From positions 32,192,821 to 32,256,820 of the forward strand of contig CM069590.1 of NCBI GenBank assembly GCA_035771175.1: DNA of 64,000 nt, read 5' to 3'. The DNA comes from Paratinospora sagittata (lineage: Eukaryota; Streptophyta; Magnoliopsida; Ranunculales; Menispermaceae). This document shows, one piece after another, positions 44,012 to 56,732 of this stretch. Position numbers and translations under genes: made by a program. Position 1 is the first letter of the stretch, and each line of letters begins with the position of its first letter. The notes under the pieces were generated by a model that saw only the letters and a list, made by a program, of their open reading frames with translations, did no database searches and was not told where the DNA came from.

Positions 44012-45488
44012 TGATAAGTTGAGTTTTAGTAATTAGTTTGCAAGTTAATTTGACAGACTTTTAGGTGCATTTGCTTACTTTTTAGATATTTTTGCATGAA
44101 TTGCATACTTAGTTGTTTTTGGTTCATTTAGGCTTTATCTTAGGCTTTTATAGGTTTTTATCATGAATAAATGACATTTTAATACTTGCTAATATCATAG
44201 AAGTCATATACTTTGAGAGCATTTCATTTTAGTTATACTTTGATCATTTGCATAGAATTTATACTTTTTTGTGCTTTGTTTTGTAGGTAAATAAAGAGCC
44301 TAAAAGCGGGTTGCAATGTGATTCAAAGGGTGACAAGACCATGTCAAAGAAAGGTGCAAAAAATGGACCAAAGAACCAAGAGAAAAGCCAGAAAAATGGC
44401 TTAAGTCCACACAAAGAAGAAAGAGAAATATAGAATAAAAGAAGCTCTCTGAGCTCCGTGACGCTACTTAATACCCTTTTGCGTTTTTGTTGGTTTTTTG
44501 GTCTTTTCCACTGATATGTATATAATCTCACGTTTTAGGTTGGTTTTGGAGATTATCTTTGATGCTTGTAGATTAAGAATAGATTAGAATTAGGTTTAGG
44601 TTCTAGTAAGGGAAGCAAGAGAGAAGAGGAGGAAGCTTGGGTTGCAAGCAAGGAAGAGGTTCAAGGAAGAAGAAGAAGAAGATCTCCATTATCAAGGGGT
44701 TTTAAGCTTTCATTTTCCATTTCTTGTTTCTTGCAAAGTTGTCTTCCTTTGTTTTCCATCCTTTCTATCATGTACCTTTGAATATGAATATGAGCTAAGT
44801 TCTTAATCTAGAGGTTGATTGATCTATGTTTTGTCTTATGGAATGATTATTATACATGTGTTATTGAATTATTTCTGGGTTTATTTGCAATTTCAAATAC
44901 TTAATGCTTTCAATTTGTTGGCCACTTGTTGAATGATTTTGGATTTGGTTTCTTACGCTCGAGAGAGGTGTTATCGAATTGGGAATTGGAAATTGTAACC
45001 TAGGTTAGTAGTATCGAGTCGAGAAACCTACGAAAGCCTTTGAAATCGCATAGAGTGAATTATAAATCTTAATGCATTCTTGACTTGTTGATTTGCGCTC
45101 TCGAGAGGAGATTAATATGTTAAGGATAAATATTCGAATTGTGCTAGAGAGAAGGGTTTGGATGGGTTTGAATCTATTGTTTATGAATTCTAGCAATTAA
45201 TTCAATAACATAACCTTTTGAAAATCCATAAGATAGAACATAGTGAAATCAATCTTTAGGACTTTCATTCATTGGTTTTTCTCCCATTTTAATTTAATTT
45301 GCATTGGTTTACTTTAATATCGTTCGTTTTAATTTCAACAATTAAATCATCCTCTTTTGATCACCTAGATAAAATTAAAATCATAGTAGTTTTAGGCATT
45401 TATATTAAAATCTATTATTTACTCGACTCACCTCGGTATACTATAACTTGATAATTCGTGCACTTGCGAATCAAAATATTTGCGACCA
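44012..45488 (+). mobile_element. Athila 5' LTR
   Basis: TGATAAGTTGAGTTTTAGTA ... GAATCAAAATATTTGCGACCA, 1477 bases. It shows the CGAGAGAGG-type words and the GTGCACTTGCGAATC near the end that are common to the TGATAAG LTRs of this window. Confidence 0.88.
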
Positions 45489-45494
45489 AGTTTT

Positions 45495-45512
45495 TGACAC
45501 TGTTGTAGCGGA
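45495..45512 (+). promoter_or_regulatory. Decayed primer binding site, Asp-tRNA type
   Basis: TGACACTGTTGTAGCGGA corresponds to TGGCGCCGTTGCCGGGGA, the usual Athila site, with six changes, most of them C-to-T or G-to-A. Confidence 0.8.
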
Positions 45513-45641
45513 ATGTGTCAATTTTACTTTTATTAATACCATTGTAAATTGATTTTGATCTTAATTTAGGTATTTTTCTTTGTTTGTTAAGTTTTTTTTT
45601 GAGTTTGTTTTTCTCTTCTTCGTGTTAGGTTTCATTAGTTC

Positions 45642-46784
45642 ATGCAAAGAGTGAGAAGTGCTAAAATCACACCTCTTGATCAGGAGATTGAGAGAACCTT
45701 TGGTAGACTAAGAAGAGATAGAAGAGCAGTAGCACAAGAAGAAACCATGGCTGAAGGGAACAACCAGTTGCCTTTGAGGGATTATTTCAAGCCAGTGGTT
45801 AACAATAACTACTCTGGGATTGCAAGGCTACCAATCAATGCTAACAACTTTGAGTTGAAGCCTTCCTTGATCACAATGGTACAACAACACCAGTTTGGTG
45901 GAGTACCTCAAGAAGATCCAACGGTCTACATCAACATTTTCTTAGAGATGTGTGACATAGTAAAAATAAACGGGGTCCCGGAAGAGCAAATAAAACTGAG
46001 ATTATTCACATTTTCACTAAGGGACAAAGTAAGATCATGGCTCCAATCTTTACTACCAGGGAGCATTACTACATTGGAGGAGATGTTCCAAAAGTTTCTT
46101 CAGAAATTCTTCACGCCTGCAAGGATATCACTACTGAGAGCAGAGATCAGTCAATTTAGACAATTGGAGTCTAAGTCCTTATATGAGGCTTGGGAAAGAT
46201 TTAAAGACCTACTGAGAAGATGTCCTCAACATGGGTACCAAGATTGGTTGTAGATTCAAATGTTTTACAATGCCATGACCTTATCTACAGGGTCATTAGT
46301 TGATGTTGCAGCAGAAGGTACACTATTGGGGAAGACAACAAATGAAGCCTTGATGTTGATTGAAGAGATGGCTTCCAATACATATGAGCATGCAAGTGAG
46401 AGGGTACCAATCAAGAAATTGGTTGGATTACATGAGGTTGATCAAATGACCAGATTATCTGCACAGATGGCTAGTATGTTGCATCACATGGCAGTTTTAT
46501 CTGACAAGGTTTCTACTCTACAAGGAAGCCCTTCATCTTCCATAGCATCTATTGCAGCAGCAAGTTCAGTTCTTCAAGGTTTTTGTGGTCAAGAAGAGCA
46601 AGTACAATTTGTGAACAACAGATTGTACAACTATAGAGGCAACCAAGAAAACTACAGAGGGAACCAAGGTGGCACTCAAAGGCCAAATCAGTACTATCCG
46701 GGGTTTAGGAATCATAAAAAAATTTCCTGCTCTAATAATAAAAATGTGTTGCAACCATCGGGGTTCAATTCACAAGTACCAGAG
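45642..46784 (+). pseudogene. Athila gag, first part
   Basis: The ATG at 45642 opens MQRVRSAKITPLDQEIERTF. A capsid-type domain follows (FGGVPQEDPTVYINIFLEMC, RLFTFSLRDKVRSWLQSLLP, FYNAMTLSTGSLVDVAAEGT). One TAG at 46251 lies inside an otherwise open frame. The end is Asn/Gln/Arg-rich (NYRGNQ repeats) and is cut at 46784 by the copia 5' LTR. The frame resumes at 58661 without loss once the insertion and one TSD copy are left out. Confidence 0.88.
46780..46784. repeat. TSD CAGAG, left of copia
   Basis: CAGAG here versus TAGAG at 58656-58660: four of five match, and the difference is one C-to-T change. Confidence 0.85.
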
Positions 46785-47153
46785 TGTTGAACCAATTATC
46801 CTCATGTCCCTTACGAGAATATGTCCCTATTATGAAATATTTTGATGATTGCAAAACTATATTATGTTCATGATATTACTGCACATATGACATATCTAAT
46901 CTTACTTGAAGGTATCAAAGATTCAATGATGCATGGCGAACGTATTAAAAGATCTTCTTGAAGACCATGATCGTTTGAAGATGTTTATTTGTATGATTAG
47001 ATTATGATAGGTTGTAGGACCTTCTATGCCATGTGATTTAGCAATATGCATGTCTGCATGTTTTAATCGATTGGTTGCATGTATTTAATCCGATTACTTT
47101 ATGTTTTATCATGTTTTAATCGAGAAATCAACAACCACTTTCATAAAGTCTTT

Positions 47154-47640
47154 CAGGATGCTAATGTTTTAGCAACGCCCTCCTGGACTTGATAAGTTAG
47201 GGCCCTGATAAAATGTTAGGACGCTCAAGGTTGAATTGATTTGATTAATAAGGACGCTTACTTGTTAGTAGTGACTTTTCGTTTATCAACCTTTGAGAAT
47301 GTCAGGACGCTAACTTAGTTTCAGTTCGCTAAAATATTTTCTTTTATCTTTAAGTGATTTCTATCTTTAAGGACGCTGATAAGTTATAAGTTGAATGAAT
47401 TATTAGAACGCTACTTGTGTAGGAGCACCCTCATCTTTGGAATCAACTTAAATAACTTTCAAGACGCTCATCGTCCATCATCGAGCTTAAACATTGTTTT
47501 TACGTTTTAAAACAAAGCAGGACGCTTACTACGAAGTAGCGCCCTCATGATTTAAGTCGTTTAATTGTCAAAGCAAGTCAGAACGCTTACTACTGAGTAG
47601 CACCCTTACTTCATTGTTCAGTAAGACGTTGATGTTCTAT
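47154..47640. promoter_or_regulatory. Array of about ten degenerate palindromic units in U3
   Basis: Units of the form GGACGCTTACTACGAAGTAGC then GCCCTC, in which the GGACGCT side and the AGCGCCCTC side are imperfect inverted copies. They occur at about 47154, 47217, 47250, 47302, 47370, 47405, 47460, 47518 and 47579, spaced 35 to 65 bases apart, and end about 300 bases before the TATA box. The same array is at 57038-57600 and, more diverged, at 62530-63150. Confidence 0.7.
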
Positions 47641-47956
47641 GAGCGCCTTCAAAGGAACAAAACGACAGAAAAGATATTTTGTTGTTCTAACATTACTGCC
47701 ATTTCTGTTAACCTTTTTCAGAAACGTACGAATACTTTTCAGAACTTTTCAGAATCGTACAACTTTTCAGAACTTCTTAAAACATTCTAAAATTTTGTCA
47801 GAACATTCCTCTTTCATGAAAGGATCACATGATTCAGGTGCTATCGTCGTAATATGCATTAAGCTGAATCAATTCATTTCTAGAAAGAATGTTAACTTTA
47901 TATTTGAAATAACTTAGAGTGCCAAAATTACCAAGTCCATTGCGCCTTTGTTATTC

Positions 47957-47966
47957 CTATATATAC
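47957..47966 (+). promoter_or_regulatory. LTR TATA box
   Basis: CTATATATAC, followed by 'gtgctgcctcagagcag'. Counterparts lie at about 57892 (TTATATATA) and 63484 (TATAAATA). Confidence 0.65.
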
Positions 47967-48669
47967 GTGCTGCCTCAGAGCAGAGAAACGAACTAATGAA
48001 ATACAAAATTGATATTCATTCAAAATGTATTGACAGTTTTGGTTTGTGCCAAAACACTTTTTGAAAGTTAGTATTCTTTCAGTTGTGTTTGATCTTATGA
48101 TCTTTTGAAAGAAAAACTTCAAGTCTTTTGGGTTGATCGATCTTCTTCTTCATTATTTAAAACCCACTAACGAAGGCAAAAGCTATTTGAACCTACTTTC
48201 AGCATAAACTTCATCATAGATATTTCGTTGAATCTGAGTAAAGAGAATCATATCTCATTCTGTAATCATATTGTAGTGACGGGTAAGTCACTTAGTCAGA
48301 GCAAGTGTTGCTTAAAGTTGTAAGCGGTCTTCTCACACCAGTAAGTTAAGAATAGGTTATCTCTCACCTGTAAGTAGAGAAACGGTCCTCTCACACCCGT
48401 AAGCTGAGAAAGTGTTCTGGTTTGATCTTCGCCCGTAAAAAGGTCCATAGTGGAGTTTGAACAAATCCTAACTGAGGAGGTTAGGTAGTGGATGTAGGCG
48501 CGGCCAAACGACTATAAATCCTTCTTGCATTGTCCCATTTACATTTACTGTATCTCATTGCTATATTTTGTTTAATTTGTTTTCATTATTCCGCACAATT
48601 TAAAGAAAGGTTAAAATCTGCTAAGTGTCCAATTCACCCCCCCATCTAAGACATATTTGGGCCAACAAT

Positions 48670-48684
48670 TGGTATTAGAGCTGG
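48670..48684 (+). promoter_or_regulatory. Copia primer binding site, initiator-Met type
   Basis: TGGTATTAGAGCTGG two bases after the LTR end. Confidence 0.9.
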
Positions 48685-48720
48685 TAAACCATCAAAGTAT
48701 CTAACCATCTTTGATTGAGT

Positions 48721-50337
48721 ATGGCAGGACAAAACGAAAGAAGCACTTATCTCTCAGGTGAAGGAAACTCTACCAACCGACCACCACTATTCAAGGGAGA
48801 AAACTATTCACACTGAAAAACTAAGATTAGGTATTACCTCAAAGCCCAAGATCTAGAGATGTGGGATGTTGTGACACACAGCTGTCCAACGCCTACTAAA
48901 ATAGTTGATGGAGCTATTGTCCCAAAGGATATAGATGAATGGAGTGCTAAAGAAAAGAAAAGAGAACTATTGAATAACCAAGTTGTAAACATTTTGTTTT
49001 GCAGTTTATCAGTCGAAGAGTTCAATAGAGTTAGTGCGTGTGAAACCGCTAAGGAAACTTGGAACAAGTTAAAGGTCGCACACGATGGCACTTTGCAAGT
49101 TAAAAAGGCAAAGCTCCAACTGTTAGTTAATATGAAACCTATAGGATGAAGGAAATTGATTCGATAGCCGAAGCTATTGCTCGGTTTACAACAAACATCA
49201 GTGAGACGAAGAACCTAGGAAAAATTTATGATCAAGAAGAAACTGTTAGAAAATTTCTAAGAGGTCTACCCAAAGCATGGGAACCCAAGGCTACAACCAT
49301 AAAAGAAGCCAAGAATTTGGCGGAATACACTTTTGATGAATTGTGTGGTTCATTAATGGTTCATGAAATGAAGCTAAAAGAGACAATTTGTCCGGTCAAG
49401 ATTGAGGAAAAAGAAAAGAAATCAATTGCCCTCAATGCTGAAATTGGTTTTGAAAATTATTCAGACTCAGAAGATGACATGACTATTTATCCAGAAAGTT
49501 CAATAAGTTACTTAGGAGAAAGAGTAAGAATAACTCTTACTCAAGGTTTCACAAAGGAAAGAAATCCAAGTCTAAACCTGTAAAGTTAATATGTTACGGT
49601 TGTAACAAACTAGGTCATATAAAGAGTGAATGCCCCATAAAATATAAGAAGAACACCAGCTCTTACAGAAAGACAAGAAAGTTCTCAAAGCCACATGGAA
49701 GGATGATTCAAGCTCAAGCGAAGATGAAGTGGATTTAAATCGCACGGCTGCATTATGCTTAATGGCAAGCACAGAGGTAAAAATTGAACCTACAAACAAA
49801 TCCCATGAGTTCAACATTTATATTCAGGTGCTTAAGTCAAAACTTAGTAAAGAGATTAAGAAGAATGAAAAACTTAAGCATAGTCTTAAAGAAGCTCTTG
49901 AGAAAATTGAATTCCAACAAGAAGAGCTAGACAGACTGTCTCTAGATAATGAACAACTTAAGAAAGTTGTTGGGAAACTGAAAAATGAAAATGAAACCCT
50001 TAGAAAAGAAAAGGAAGACCTACACTGCACAGTGATTAAATTTACAAATGGTCAAAAGATATTTGGCATGATGCTAGGATCACAAAAATGTGCATTCGAC
50101 AAGACTGGACTAGGCTACACTCATGGGTCTAAACAAAAGGAGTACGACACCGTACTGACCAAGAGACCAAAATGCAACAAATGTCATAGGGAAGGTCATA
50201 CAATACTTAGATGCAATGTCTTATGTAAACAGAAAAGAAAATATGCATGGATTGAAAATTTTGTTCTTACTAATGCTAACATGCATGGATTCAAACAAGC
50301 ATGGGTACCAAAATCAAAAATATTTTATGTTGTGTAG
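48721..50337 (+). pseudogene. Copia gag with two zinc knuckles and a coiled coil
   Basis: The ATG at 48721 (MAGQNERSTYLSGEG) starts a UBN2-type gag. A TGA near 48816 falls where the GENYSHW motif needs Trp. The domain goes on with SLSVEEFNRVSACETAKETW, shifts frame at about 49143, and continues with QEETVRKFLRGLPKAWEPKA. A first knuckle CYGCNKLGHIKSEC is at 49592. After another shift, a charged coiled coil (residues about 30-110 of the 49729 frame, heptads rich in Lys, Glu and Leu) leads to a second knuckle CNKCHREGHTILRC near 50175. It ends at a TAG before the protease. The long coiled coil is in keeping with SIRE-type gag (family knowledge). Confidence 0.85.
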
Positions 50338-50690
50338 ATATGCAAAAATGAAGATGTATGGTATCTAGACAGCGGCTATTCCAGGCACATGTCTGGAGAT
50401 AGATCTAACTTTCCGAGCCTTGAAAAGAAGAAAAAAAGAAATGTCACCTTCGGAGACGATAGCAAAGGTGATATTGAAGGCAGTGGAACTATTGGTAACG
50501 ATTCTCTATCCATATTTGATGTACTTTACGTTAAAGGGCTGAAGCATAATCTCTTGAGCATAAGTCAACTATGTGACAAGGGTTATGACATTTCATTTGA
50601 AGCAAATAGGTATATTGTCAAGCATGCTAATAAACTGTTGCATTCATGGCATATAGAATTAAGAATGTGTAATGCACAAACTTCAATGAC
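50338..50690 (+). pseudogene. Copia aspartic protease
   Basis: The active site reads VWYLDSGYSRHMSGD, with the DSG triad at about 50368. GSGTIGNDSLSIFDVLYVKG and LKHNLLSISQLCDKGYDI follow. It is in the frame of the second gag half, from which it is separated only by the TAG at 50335. It ends in a frameshift at about 50690. Confidence 0.85.
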
Positions 50691-51590
50691 ATGAAGAAAC
50701 AAAATGTAACATGTTTAAGTGCAATCTCTGGTAATGATGCATGGTTATGGCATAGGAGATTAGCTCATATTAATATGGACAACGTATCTAGGATTGTTAA
50801 ACATGATCTGGCTACGGGAATTTCGAAAGGAACTTACTCAAATGACAAGGTTTGTGAACCATGTCAACTTGGCAAGCACACCAGATCATCAGTTAAGAGC
50901 AAGAGGTATCAACCAACCTCTAGAGCTCTCGAACTAATTCACATGGATCTTTTCGGACCAACCAAAACCCACAGCTTAGGTGGTAAATCATATGTGTTTG
51001 TGATTGTTGATGACTTTACTCGATTTACGTGGGTATTTTTATTAGCTCATAAATCTGATGCTTGTGAAACATTTATAAAATTTTGTAAAAGAGTAGAAAA
51101 TGAAAAAGGGTACAAAATTAACATAATTAAGAGTGATAGAGGTGGTGAATTTGTCAATAAAAATCTCGAAGAATTTTGTAACAATCAAGGTTACACTCAC
51201 CATCTATCAGCCCCTAGGACACCACAGCAAAATGGTGTAGTTGAAAGAAAGAACAGAACTCTGCAGGAGATGTGTAGAACAATGCTAAATGAGTATAAAA
51301 CTGCAAATCATTTTTGGGGTGAAGCTATAAACACTGCCTGCATGTGATGAATCGAGTTCTGATTAGAAAAGATTTGAATAAAACTCCATATGAACTATGG
51401 AAAGGTAGAGCACCCAACATACTACTTCCGAGTATTCGGATGTAAATGTTTCATTCTAAATGATAAAGTCAATCTAGACAAGTTTGAACCTAAATCTAAC
51501 ATAGGAATATTCTTAGGATATTCTCTCACAATTGAGCCTACAGAGTCTTCAACAAATCAAATCAAACTATAGAATAATCAATTCATGTAA
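50691..51590 (+). pseudogene. Copia integrase
   Basis: GAG-pre/zinc region (WLWHRRLAHINMDNV ... CEPCQLGKHTRSS), then the catalytic core with the Asp of ELIHMDLFGP, the Asp of IIKSDRGGEF and the Glu of QQNGVVERKNRT. The GKSYVFVIVDDFTRFTWVF block is intact. Stops at 51345 and 51570 and a small local scramble at 51345-51400 interrupt it. The C-terminal VFGCKCFILNDKVNLDKFEP segment is readable. Confidence 0.88.
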
Positions 51591-53372
51591 ACTTTTATGA
51601 AAGTGTTAATAAGAAAAAGTCTTAAGGATGAATTTAAGCAATTAAATTTTGATGACGATGAACCTAAGACAACCAAGGTTATAGATCTTGAACCTGAACC
51701 ATCTCTAGAATCTTCTAAAAACTCTATACTACTTCAAGGTCTTTCCCAAGATCAAATTTTAGAAGATCCAAGAAAAGGTGTATCCACTAGAGCCTCAATT
51801 CAAAAAGATCAAGAGCTTGTTGCTTTTGTATCACAATTTGAACCAATTAAAGTGGAAGATGCATTGAAAAATGAAAATTAGATTCTTGCTATGCAAGAAG
51901 AACTAGGACACTATGTGCACAACAAAGTATGGAAATTAGTTCCTAGACCTTTTCATCAATCGATTATAGGAACCAAATGGATCCTTAAGAACAAAAAGAA
52001 TGAACAAGGCATTATTGTCTGCAATAAGGCTAAACTGGTTGCACAATGGTACAACCAAGAAGAAGGCATAGACTTCGAATAAGATTTTTCCCCAGTAGCA
52101 AGACTAGAGGCAATAAGAATGTTACTTGCCTACGCTTGTTACAAGGATTTTTTCTTATTCCAATTGGATGTGAAGAGTGTTTTTCTAAATGGTTACACCA
52201 ATGAAGAGGTATATGTGGAACAACCTCCAGGGTTTGGGGATGCTCAAGACCCGGAATATGTGTTTAAACTCTACAAAGCCTTATATGGATTGAGACAAGC
52301 TCCAAGAGCTTGGTATGATCGACTGAGTTCATTTTTTTTAGATCATAAGTTTCAAAAAAGAAAACTTGATCCAACTTTGTTTGTCTAACACCACAATGAT
52401 AATATGCTCATTGTTCAAATATATGTGGACGATATCATTTTTGGTGCATCAAACAAAGAACTATGTGATGAGTTTTCAAAATTAATGCAGAAGGAATTTG
52501 AAATGAGTATGATGGGAGAACTTACATACTTTCTCGGCTTACAAATTAAACAAATGTCGAAAGGCACCTTCTTAAGCCAATCAAAGTATGCTAAGGAAAT
52601 GGTTAAAAAGTTTCAAATGCACAATTTGAAATCTATTGACACTCCTTGTACTTCTGCAATCAAATTAGATAAGAATGAAAAAAGTAAATCAATTGATTCA
52701 AAACTTTATAGAAGCATGATTGGAAGTCTTCTGTACCTAACAGCAAGTCGACCTGACATTATGTTCAGTGTCTGTCTATGTGCAAGATTTCAATTTGAAC
52801 CGAAAGAATCTCATTTAAAATGTGTCAAACGAATATTCAAATACATAAATGGCACAACAAATTTAGGAATTTGGTATTCCAAAGGTACTACTTTTGATCT
52901 CAGAAGTTATGTAGACTCCGACTATGCCTGCAGTCTAACTAATAGGAAAAGTACCTCCGAATTTTGTTACTTTCTTGAAAATTCTCTGATTTCTTGGCTC
53001 TGCAAGAAACAACATTTCGCGGCACTATCCACAGCTGAAGCAGAATATGTTGCAGTTGGAAGTTGCTGTTCTCAGGTTCTTTACATGAAACAACAACTTC
53101 AAGATTATCAAATATTTATTCAATGTGCTAAAATTTTATGTGATAATACTAATGCTATTAACATATCTAAAAATCCTGTATTACACTCCTGAACTAAGCA
53201 TATTCAAATAAGACATCACTTTTTACGGGATCATGTGCAAAATGGAGAAGTCGTATTATCTCATATTGGAACCACAGAACAACTGGCTGGCATATTTACT
53301 AAAGCCCTACCAAAAGACCAGTTTGTTCATATTCGCAGAGAACTTGGAATGTTCTCTGAAACCGATCTGTAG
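51591..53372 (+). pseudogene. Copia reverse transcriptase - RNase H
   Basis: One frame with stops at about 51879, 52080, 52386 and 53190. RT blocks: WILKNKKNEQGIIVCNKAKL, FSPVARLEAIRMLLAYA, FQLDVKSVFLNGYTNEEVYV, LYGLRQAPRAWYDRL and the active site LIVQIYVDDIIFGA, intact. RNase H: YVDSDYACSLTNRKST, LISWLCKKQHFAALSTAEAE and IRHHFLRDHVQNGEV. The end is ELGMFSETDL then TAG at about 53370. There is no further ORF before the polypurine tract. Confidence 0.9.
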
Positions 53373-53646
53373 CTCTTTGATGCTTACCTCCATATGAAAG
53401 AGATATTTTTCATGTTACTTTACTTTTTTTGATATTTCAAAAGGGGGATAAAGTACTATCACTGAAGCATCATAAACTCAAGGGGAGTATAACACTAAGG
53501 GGGAGTCTTAGTGATAGTTTGTGTACATTCCTTGCTAATGTACTCATATTATATAAAACAAGGAACATTAGTATTGCATCTCATGCATATATACATCACT
53601 TTATTAGCATGCTTCAAAGCCTACAGTAATATGTTTGAAATCATCA
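53373..53646 (+). other. Copia 3' untranslated region
   Basis: Contains several 'aaggggga' words (53441, 53481, 53500), which can act as secondary polypurine primers. No ORF is recognised. Confidence 0.6.
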
Positions 53647-53659
53647 AAAAGGGGGAGAT
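53647..53659 (+). promoter_or_regulatory. Copia polypurine tract
   Basis: AAAAGGGGGAGAT abuts the TGTTGAACC start of the 3' LTR at 53660. Confidence 0.9.
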
Positions 53660-53730
53660 TGTTGAACCAATTATCCTCATGTCCCTTACGAGAATATGTC
53701 TCTATTATGAAAGATTTTGATGATTACAAA
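53660..53730 (+). mobile_element. Copia 3' LTR, first 71 bases
   Basis: Matches 46785-46855 with three differences, then stops at a foreign TGTAGCACCC. Confidence 0.92.
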
Positions 53731-56700
53731 TGTAGCACCCGTGCCTTTAGGTGACGTCATTTTGACCCATAGTGTACCTTATACGTATTCGTATACGTAT
53801 GTGTATATGTATTTTGATGCTCGACGCACGTAAGTTCGAGTGTCTTTGCATGATTTTAGGTCTAGAGAGTGCGCATGAAGTTTCGAAACCATCGGAGACC
53901 CATTCGACGTCGAAACATGTCGAAAACGGTGTTTTGGATCCAGTGGAGCTCGCTCCATGGAGGAAGAAATTTCTGTCACAAATTACATCAATGGTTTGAT
54001 CCCATAGATCCGTGGTCCGATTGAGCTGAAATATTTTCAGCTCATTCTTATCTGATATATATTCATTATGAACGGTGAAGATCTTGATCGGAGTTATCTA
54101 CTGTGAGTTATAAGACTCCAAACACTGTTTCACGGATTTACGGATTTTCTTATGCAGTTTTGATCAAATAGTTGGATCACACAATCCCACCGTTGGATTG
54201 AGTTGAAAGTTTACCAGAATGTTGGTAACTACCTCATGCAACTTTTTCACGGTTAAGATGTTAATTTGGTGGGTAGTTTGCATGAAATTGACTATATAAG
54301 TACGAGTATTGCAATAGGAAAACTGATTTTTAACAGTTTTTGGCAACTTTTAGTTGTGGGCCCAAACACTTCCATATAAGCTATTGCCTCGGTTTTCTCA
54401 GCTCATTTGCACATTTTGCACTTCAGAAAGAGGGAAAAGAGCTGAAGAAGATAAAATGAGAAGAAAATTAGGGTTTGGAGGTTCTTGCTCTAGAACTCCA
54501 TGAGGTTTGCATGTTTTCTCTCTTTTCTTCCTTTGAATCTCTCTAGTTTAAGCTTCCAAGCAATATTTTGACCTAAGATATGCCATGGATTTTCAGTTGA
54601 GGATTGTTCCAGACCTAGGGTTCTATTGCATGCATGTTTTTATGAACCCTAGTGTTGATTGGAGGCCATTGGTGCCATTTTCCCCATTTTCTCTTTTGGA
54701 TTTGGTGAAACTCTTTGTAAATGGACCTATACTTTGTTCATGGCCTTAGAATTTTCCAAGTTGTTGGCATATCACCTATGTTAGACCTATGAACACCAAG
54801 AACTGATCCATGCCTTTGGTTAGAGATTTCCATGGTGAAATCTTGGAGTTTAGTTCAAATGGCCTACACTTGGATCATTGACTTAGGGTTAGAGTTAAGC
54901 TTTGCATGTCAACTATGTTGACCTAGTAGCCATGGTGGATGATCCCATGGTGCAAGTTCAGTAAATTTAGTGGCTATGTATGGTGGCCTAGTGTAAAATT
55001 GATAATATTGCCTATGTATGAAAATTTCCAGATTTGGGGCTTTTGATGCTCTTGATAGAAAATCTGAAAAATTATGCAATGTAGGCTTTTTTGGGCATGA
55101 TTAGGGTTGTTGATGATAGAATTCAGAGGGTTCTCATAATGGACACCCTAAGGTTGACTAATTTTGACCTAAGCTAAGTATTTGGCATTTTTCACGTACT
55201 TTGGTAATTTTGCATGTAATTTGGGGATTTTGCCCAAATTGGGACTTTTCACCCAAAGCAAGTCAATTTATGAAATTGACTTGGGGATTGTTTAATTGAA
55301 CCCAAATTGAGTAGAATCATGGGTTTAAAATGTTAGAACCTATGTTAAATATATGACTTAGTTCATTTTGACCTTATGTTTTATATTGGCCTAATTGGGG
55401 ATTTTGACGAAGACTTAGTCAATTGATGAAATTGACTTGATGTATAGTCTAATTGACCCTAATTATAATTGAATGTCATGTATATTAGTGGTTGGATCAT
55501 GGGATCACCCTATTACATTCAATTTAGGTCAATCTTAGTTTAATTGAGTTTAAATGATCCAGTTCGGCAATATGGAAATTGGCTCAAGGGGGTAATCGAT
55601 TTATAATCTAATTGACTTTAGATTGGGTTTGAACATGGGGTTTTGACACACTTTATGACTGATTTTCAGTTGTGTGAACGATGTTATTTCTAGGTCTTGT
55701 GATTGATCTTGAACCAGTTTAGTCAATTGGAGAGTTTTGGTGATTGGATTGGCTAGACTTAGCCAATCAAGAGTGAGTGTTCTTTTACTTTTGGATTATT
55801 TATATGTGGCATTGTAGTATAGAAATGTTTTAAATGCTTATGTATAATGGTATGCATGTTTTAATATTCCATGAAATACATTTGAGCATAATTCATTGGG
55901 ATGACAATTTGGGTTGAGGCTCCTAGTTGGAATTTTCTCTTTTTGGGAATTCTCGTAAGTCTAGCGGCGATCCCAGTTGTGTACCTGGCAGAGGGTTTTA
56001 TTGCTTGTGTATGGGTATGTTAGTTTAGGCTAATCCTACGTGCTGCACAACCCCAGAAATCTTATTAGGATATGAGTATTGTGTGTGTGTTCAGGTATTG
56101 TGTGTAGTGCACCAGCCTTGAACCCCCGTACTCAGGAGGTGTTAGGATTGCATGAGTATGACTACAAATGTTATGTATCGTCGTATGTATGACTTGATCC
56201 ATTATGTTAGCATGTATGTAATCTATTTCGTCATCATGATATTTCAATGATTTATGATCTTATCATGTTTTTATTAAATGCACGTATATGCCACTTGTAA
56301 ATGACATTCACTTAGCAAGTTGTAGCTCACACCTCACCTTCTTCTTTCAGGATCTGATAGAAAAAGGAAAGGGAAGGTTTGACTGCGGAGCGTCCCTTGT
56401 TTTTGTTTCATGTAGGTGTTGTACATTTAATTTTGTAATTTGATAATTATGTACATGATAACACCTAGTATATGTATAATTAACACATAGTTGGGATGTG
56501 TTGGGTTTGTAGTATTTTTGTAAACTTTGAAATTTTTTATTTGGTAACTTGGAGATGTAATATTTTATTTCATTTATGATCATGTTAGATGGATGTTTTT
56601 AGGATTGTAATGTACTTGAATTTTGGGGATTCGTATATGTGTTTTAGGCTGACGAGACGCCGGGTGTACCGACGGAGGGTATACTCGGAGGTTTCCGTGT

Positions 56701-56732
56701 CGGTCATGACATCACGTATAGTGGGTCATGAC
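53731..56732 (+). mobile_element. 3-kb gypsy solo LTR in the copia 3' LTR
   Basis: TGTAGCACCCGTGCC ... AGTGGGTCATGACA. Its middle is homologous to the LTR at 11095-14095. The left 5-mer is ACAAA (53726-53730). On the right an A run (56733-56740) blurs the boundary, so the TSD is ACAAA with either an exact or a one-mismatch partner. TATA-like 'actatataag' lies near 54293. It ends with a TGACGTCA-like region and has TGACGTCA at 53752. No ORF. Confidence 0.85.

Larger units (their letters stand above)
46785..48667 (+). mobile_element. Copia 5' LTR
   Basis: TGTTGAACCAATTATCC ... ATATTTGGGCCAACA, 1883 bases. Order: U3 with a palindrome array (47154-47640), TATA at 47957, then 'cgtaagttaag / cgtaagctgag' repeats (48280-48420) in R/U5. 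The first 71 bases differ from the 3' LTR at three sites. Confidence 0.92.

Noticed and set aside
47154..47640. CRISPR-like spaced repeats
   Set aside because: Units are degenerate and palindromic, spacing is irregular, the host is a plant, and the array lies within an LTR that has two other copies.
53373..53646. Envelope-like ORF after copia RNase H, as in some SIRE elements
   Set aside because: Only about 270 bases remain before the polypurine tract, and the frames there are short and low in complexity.
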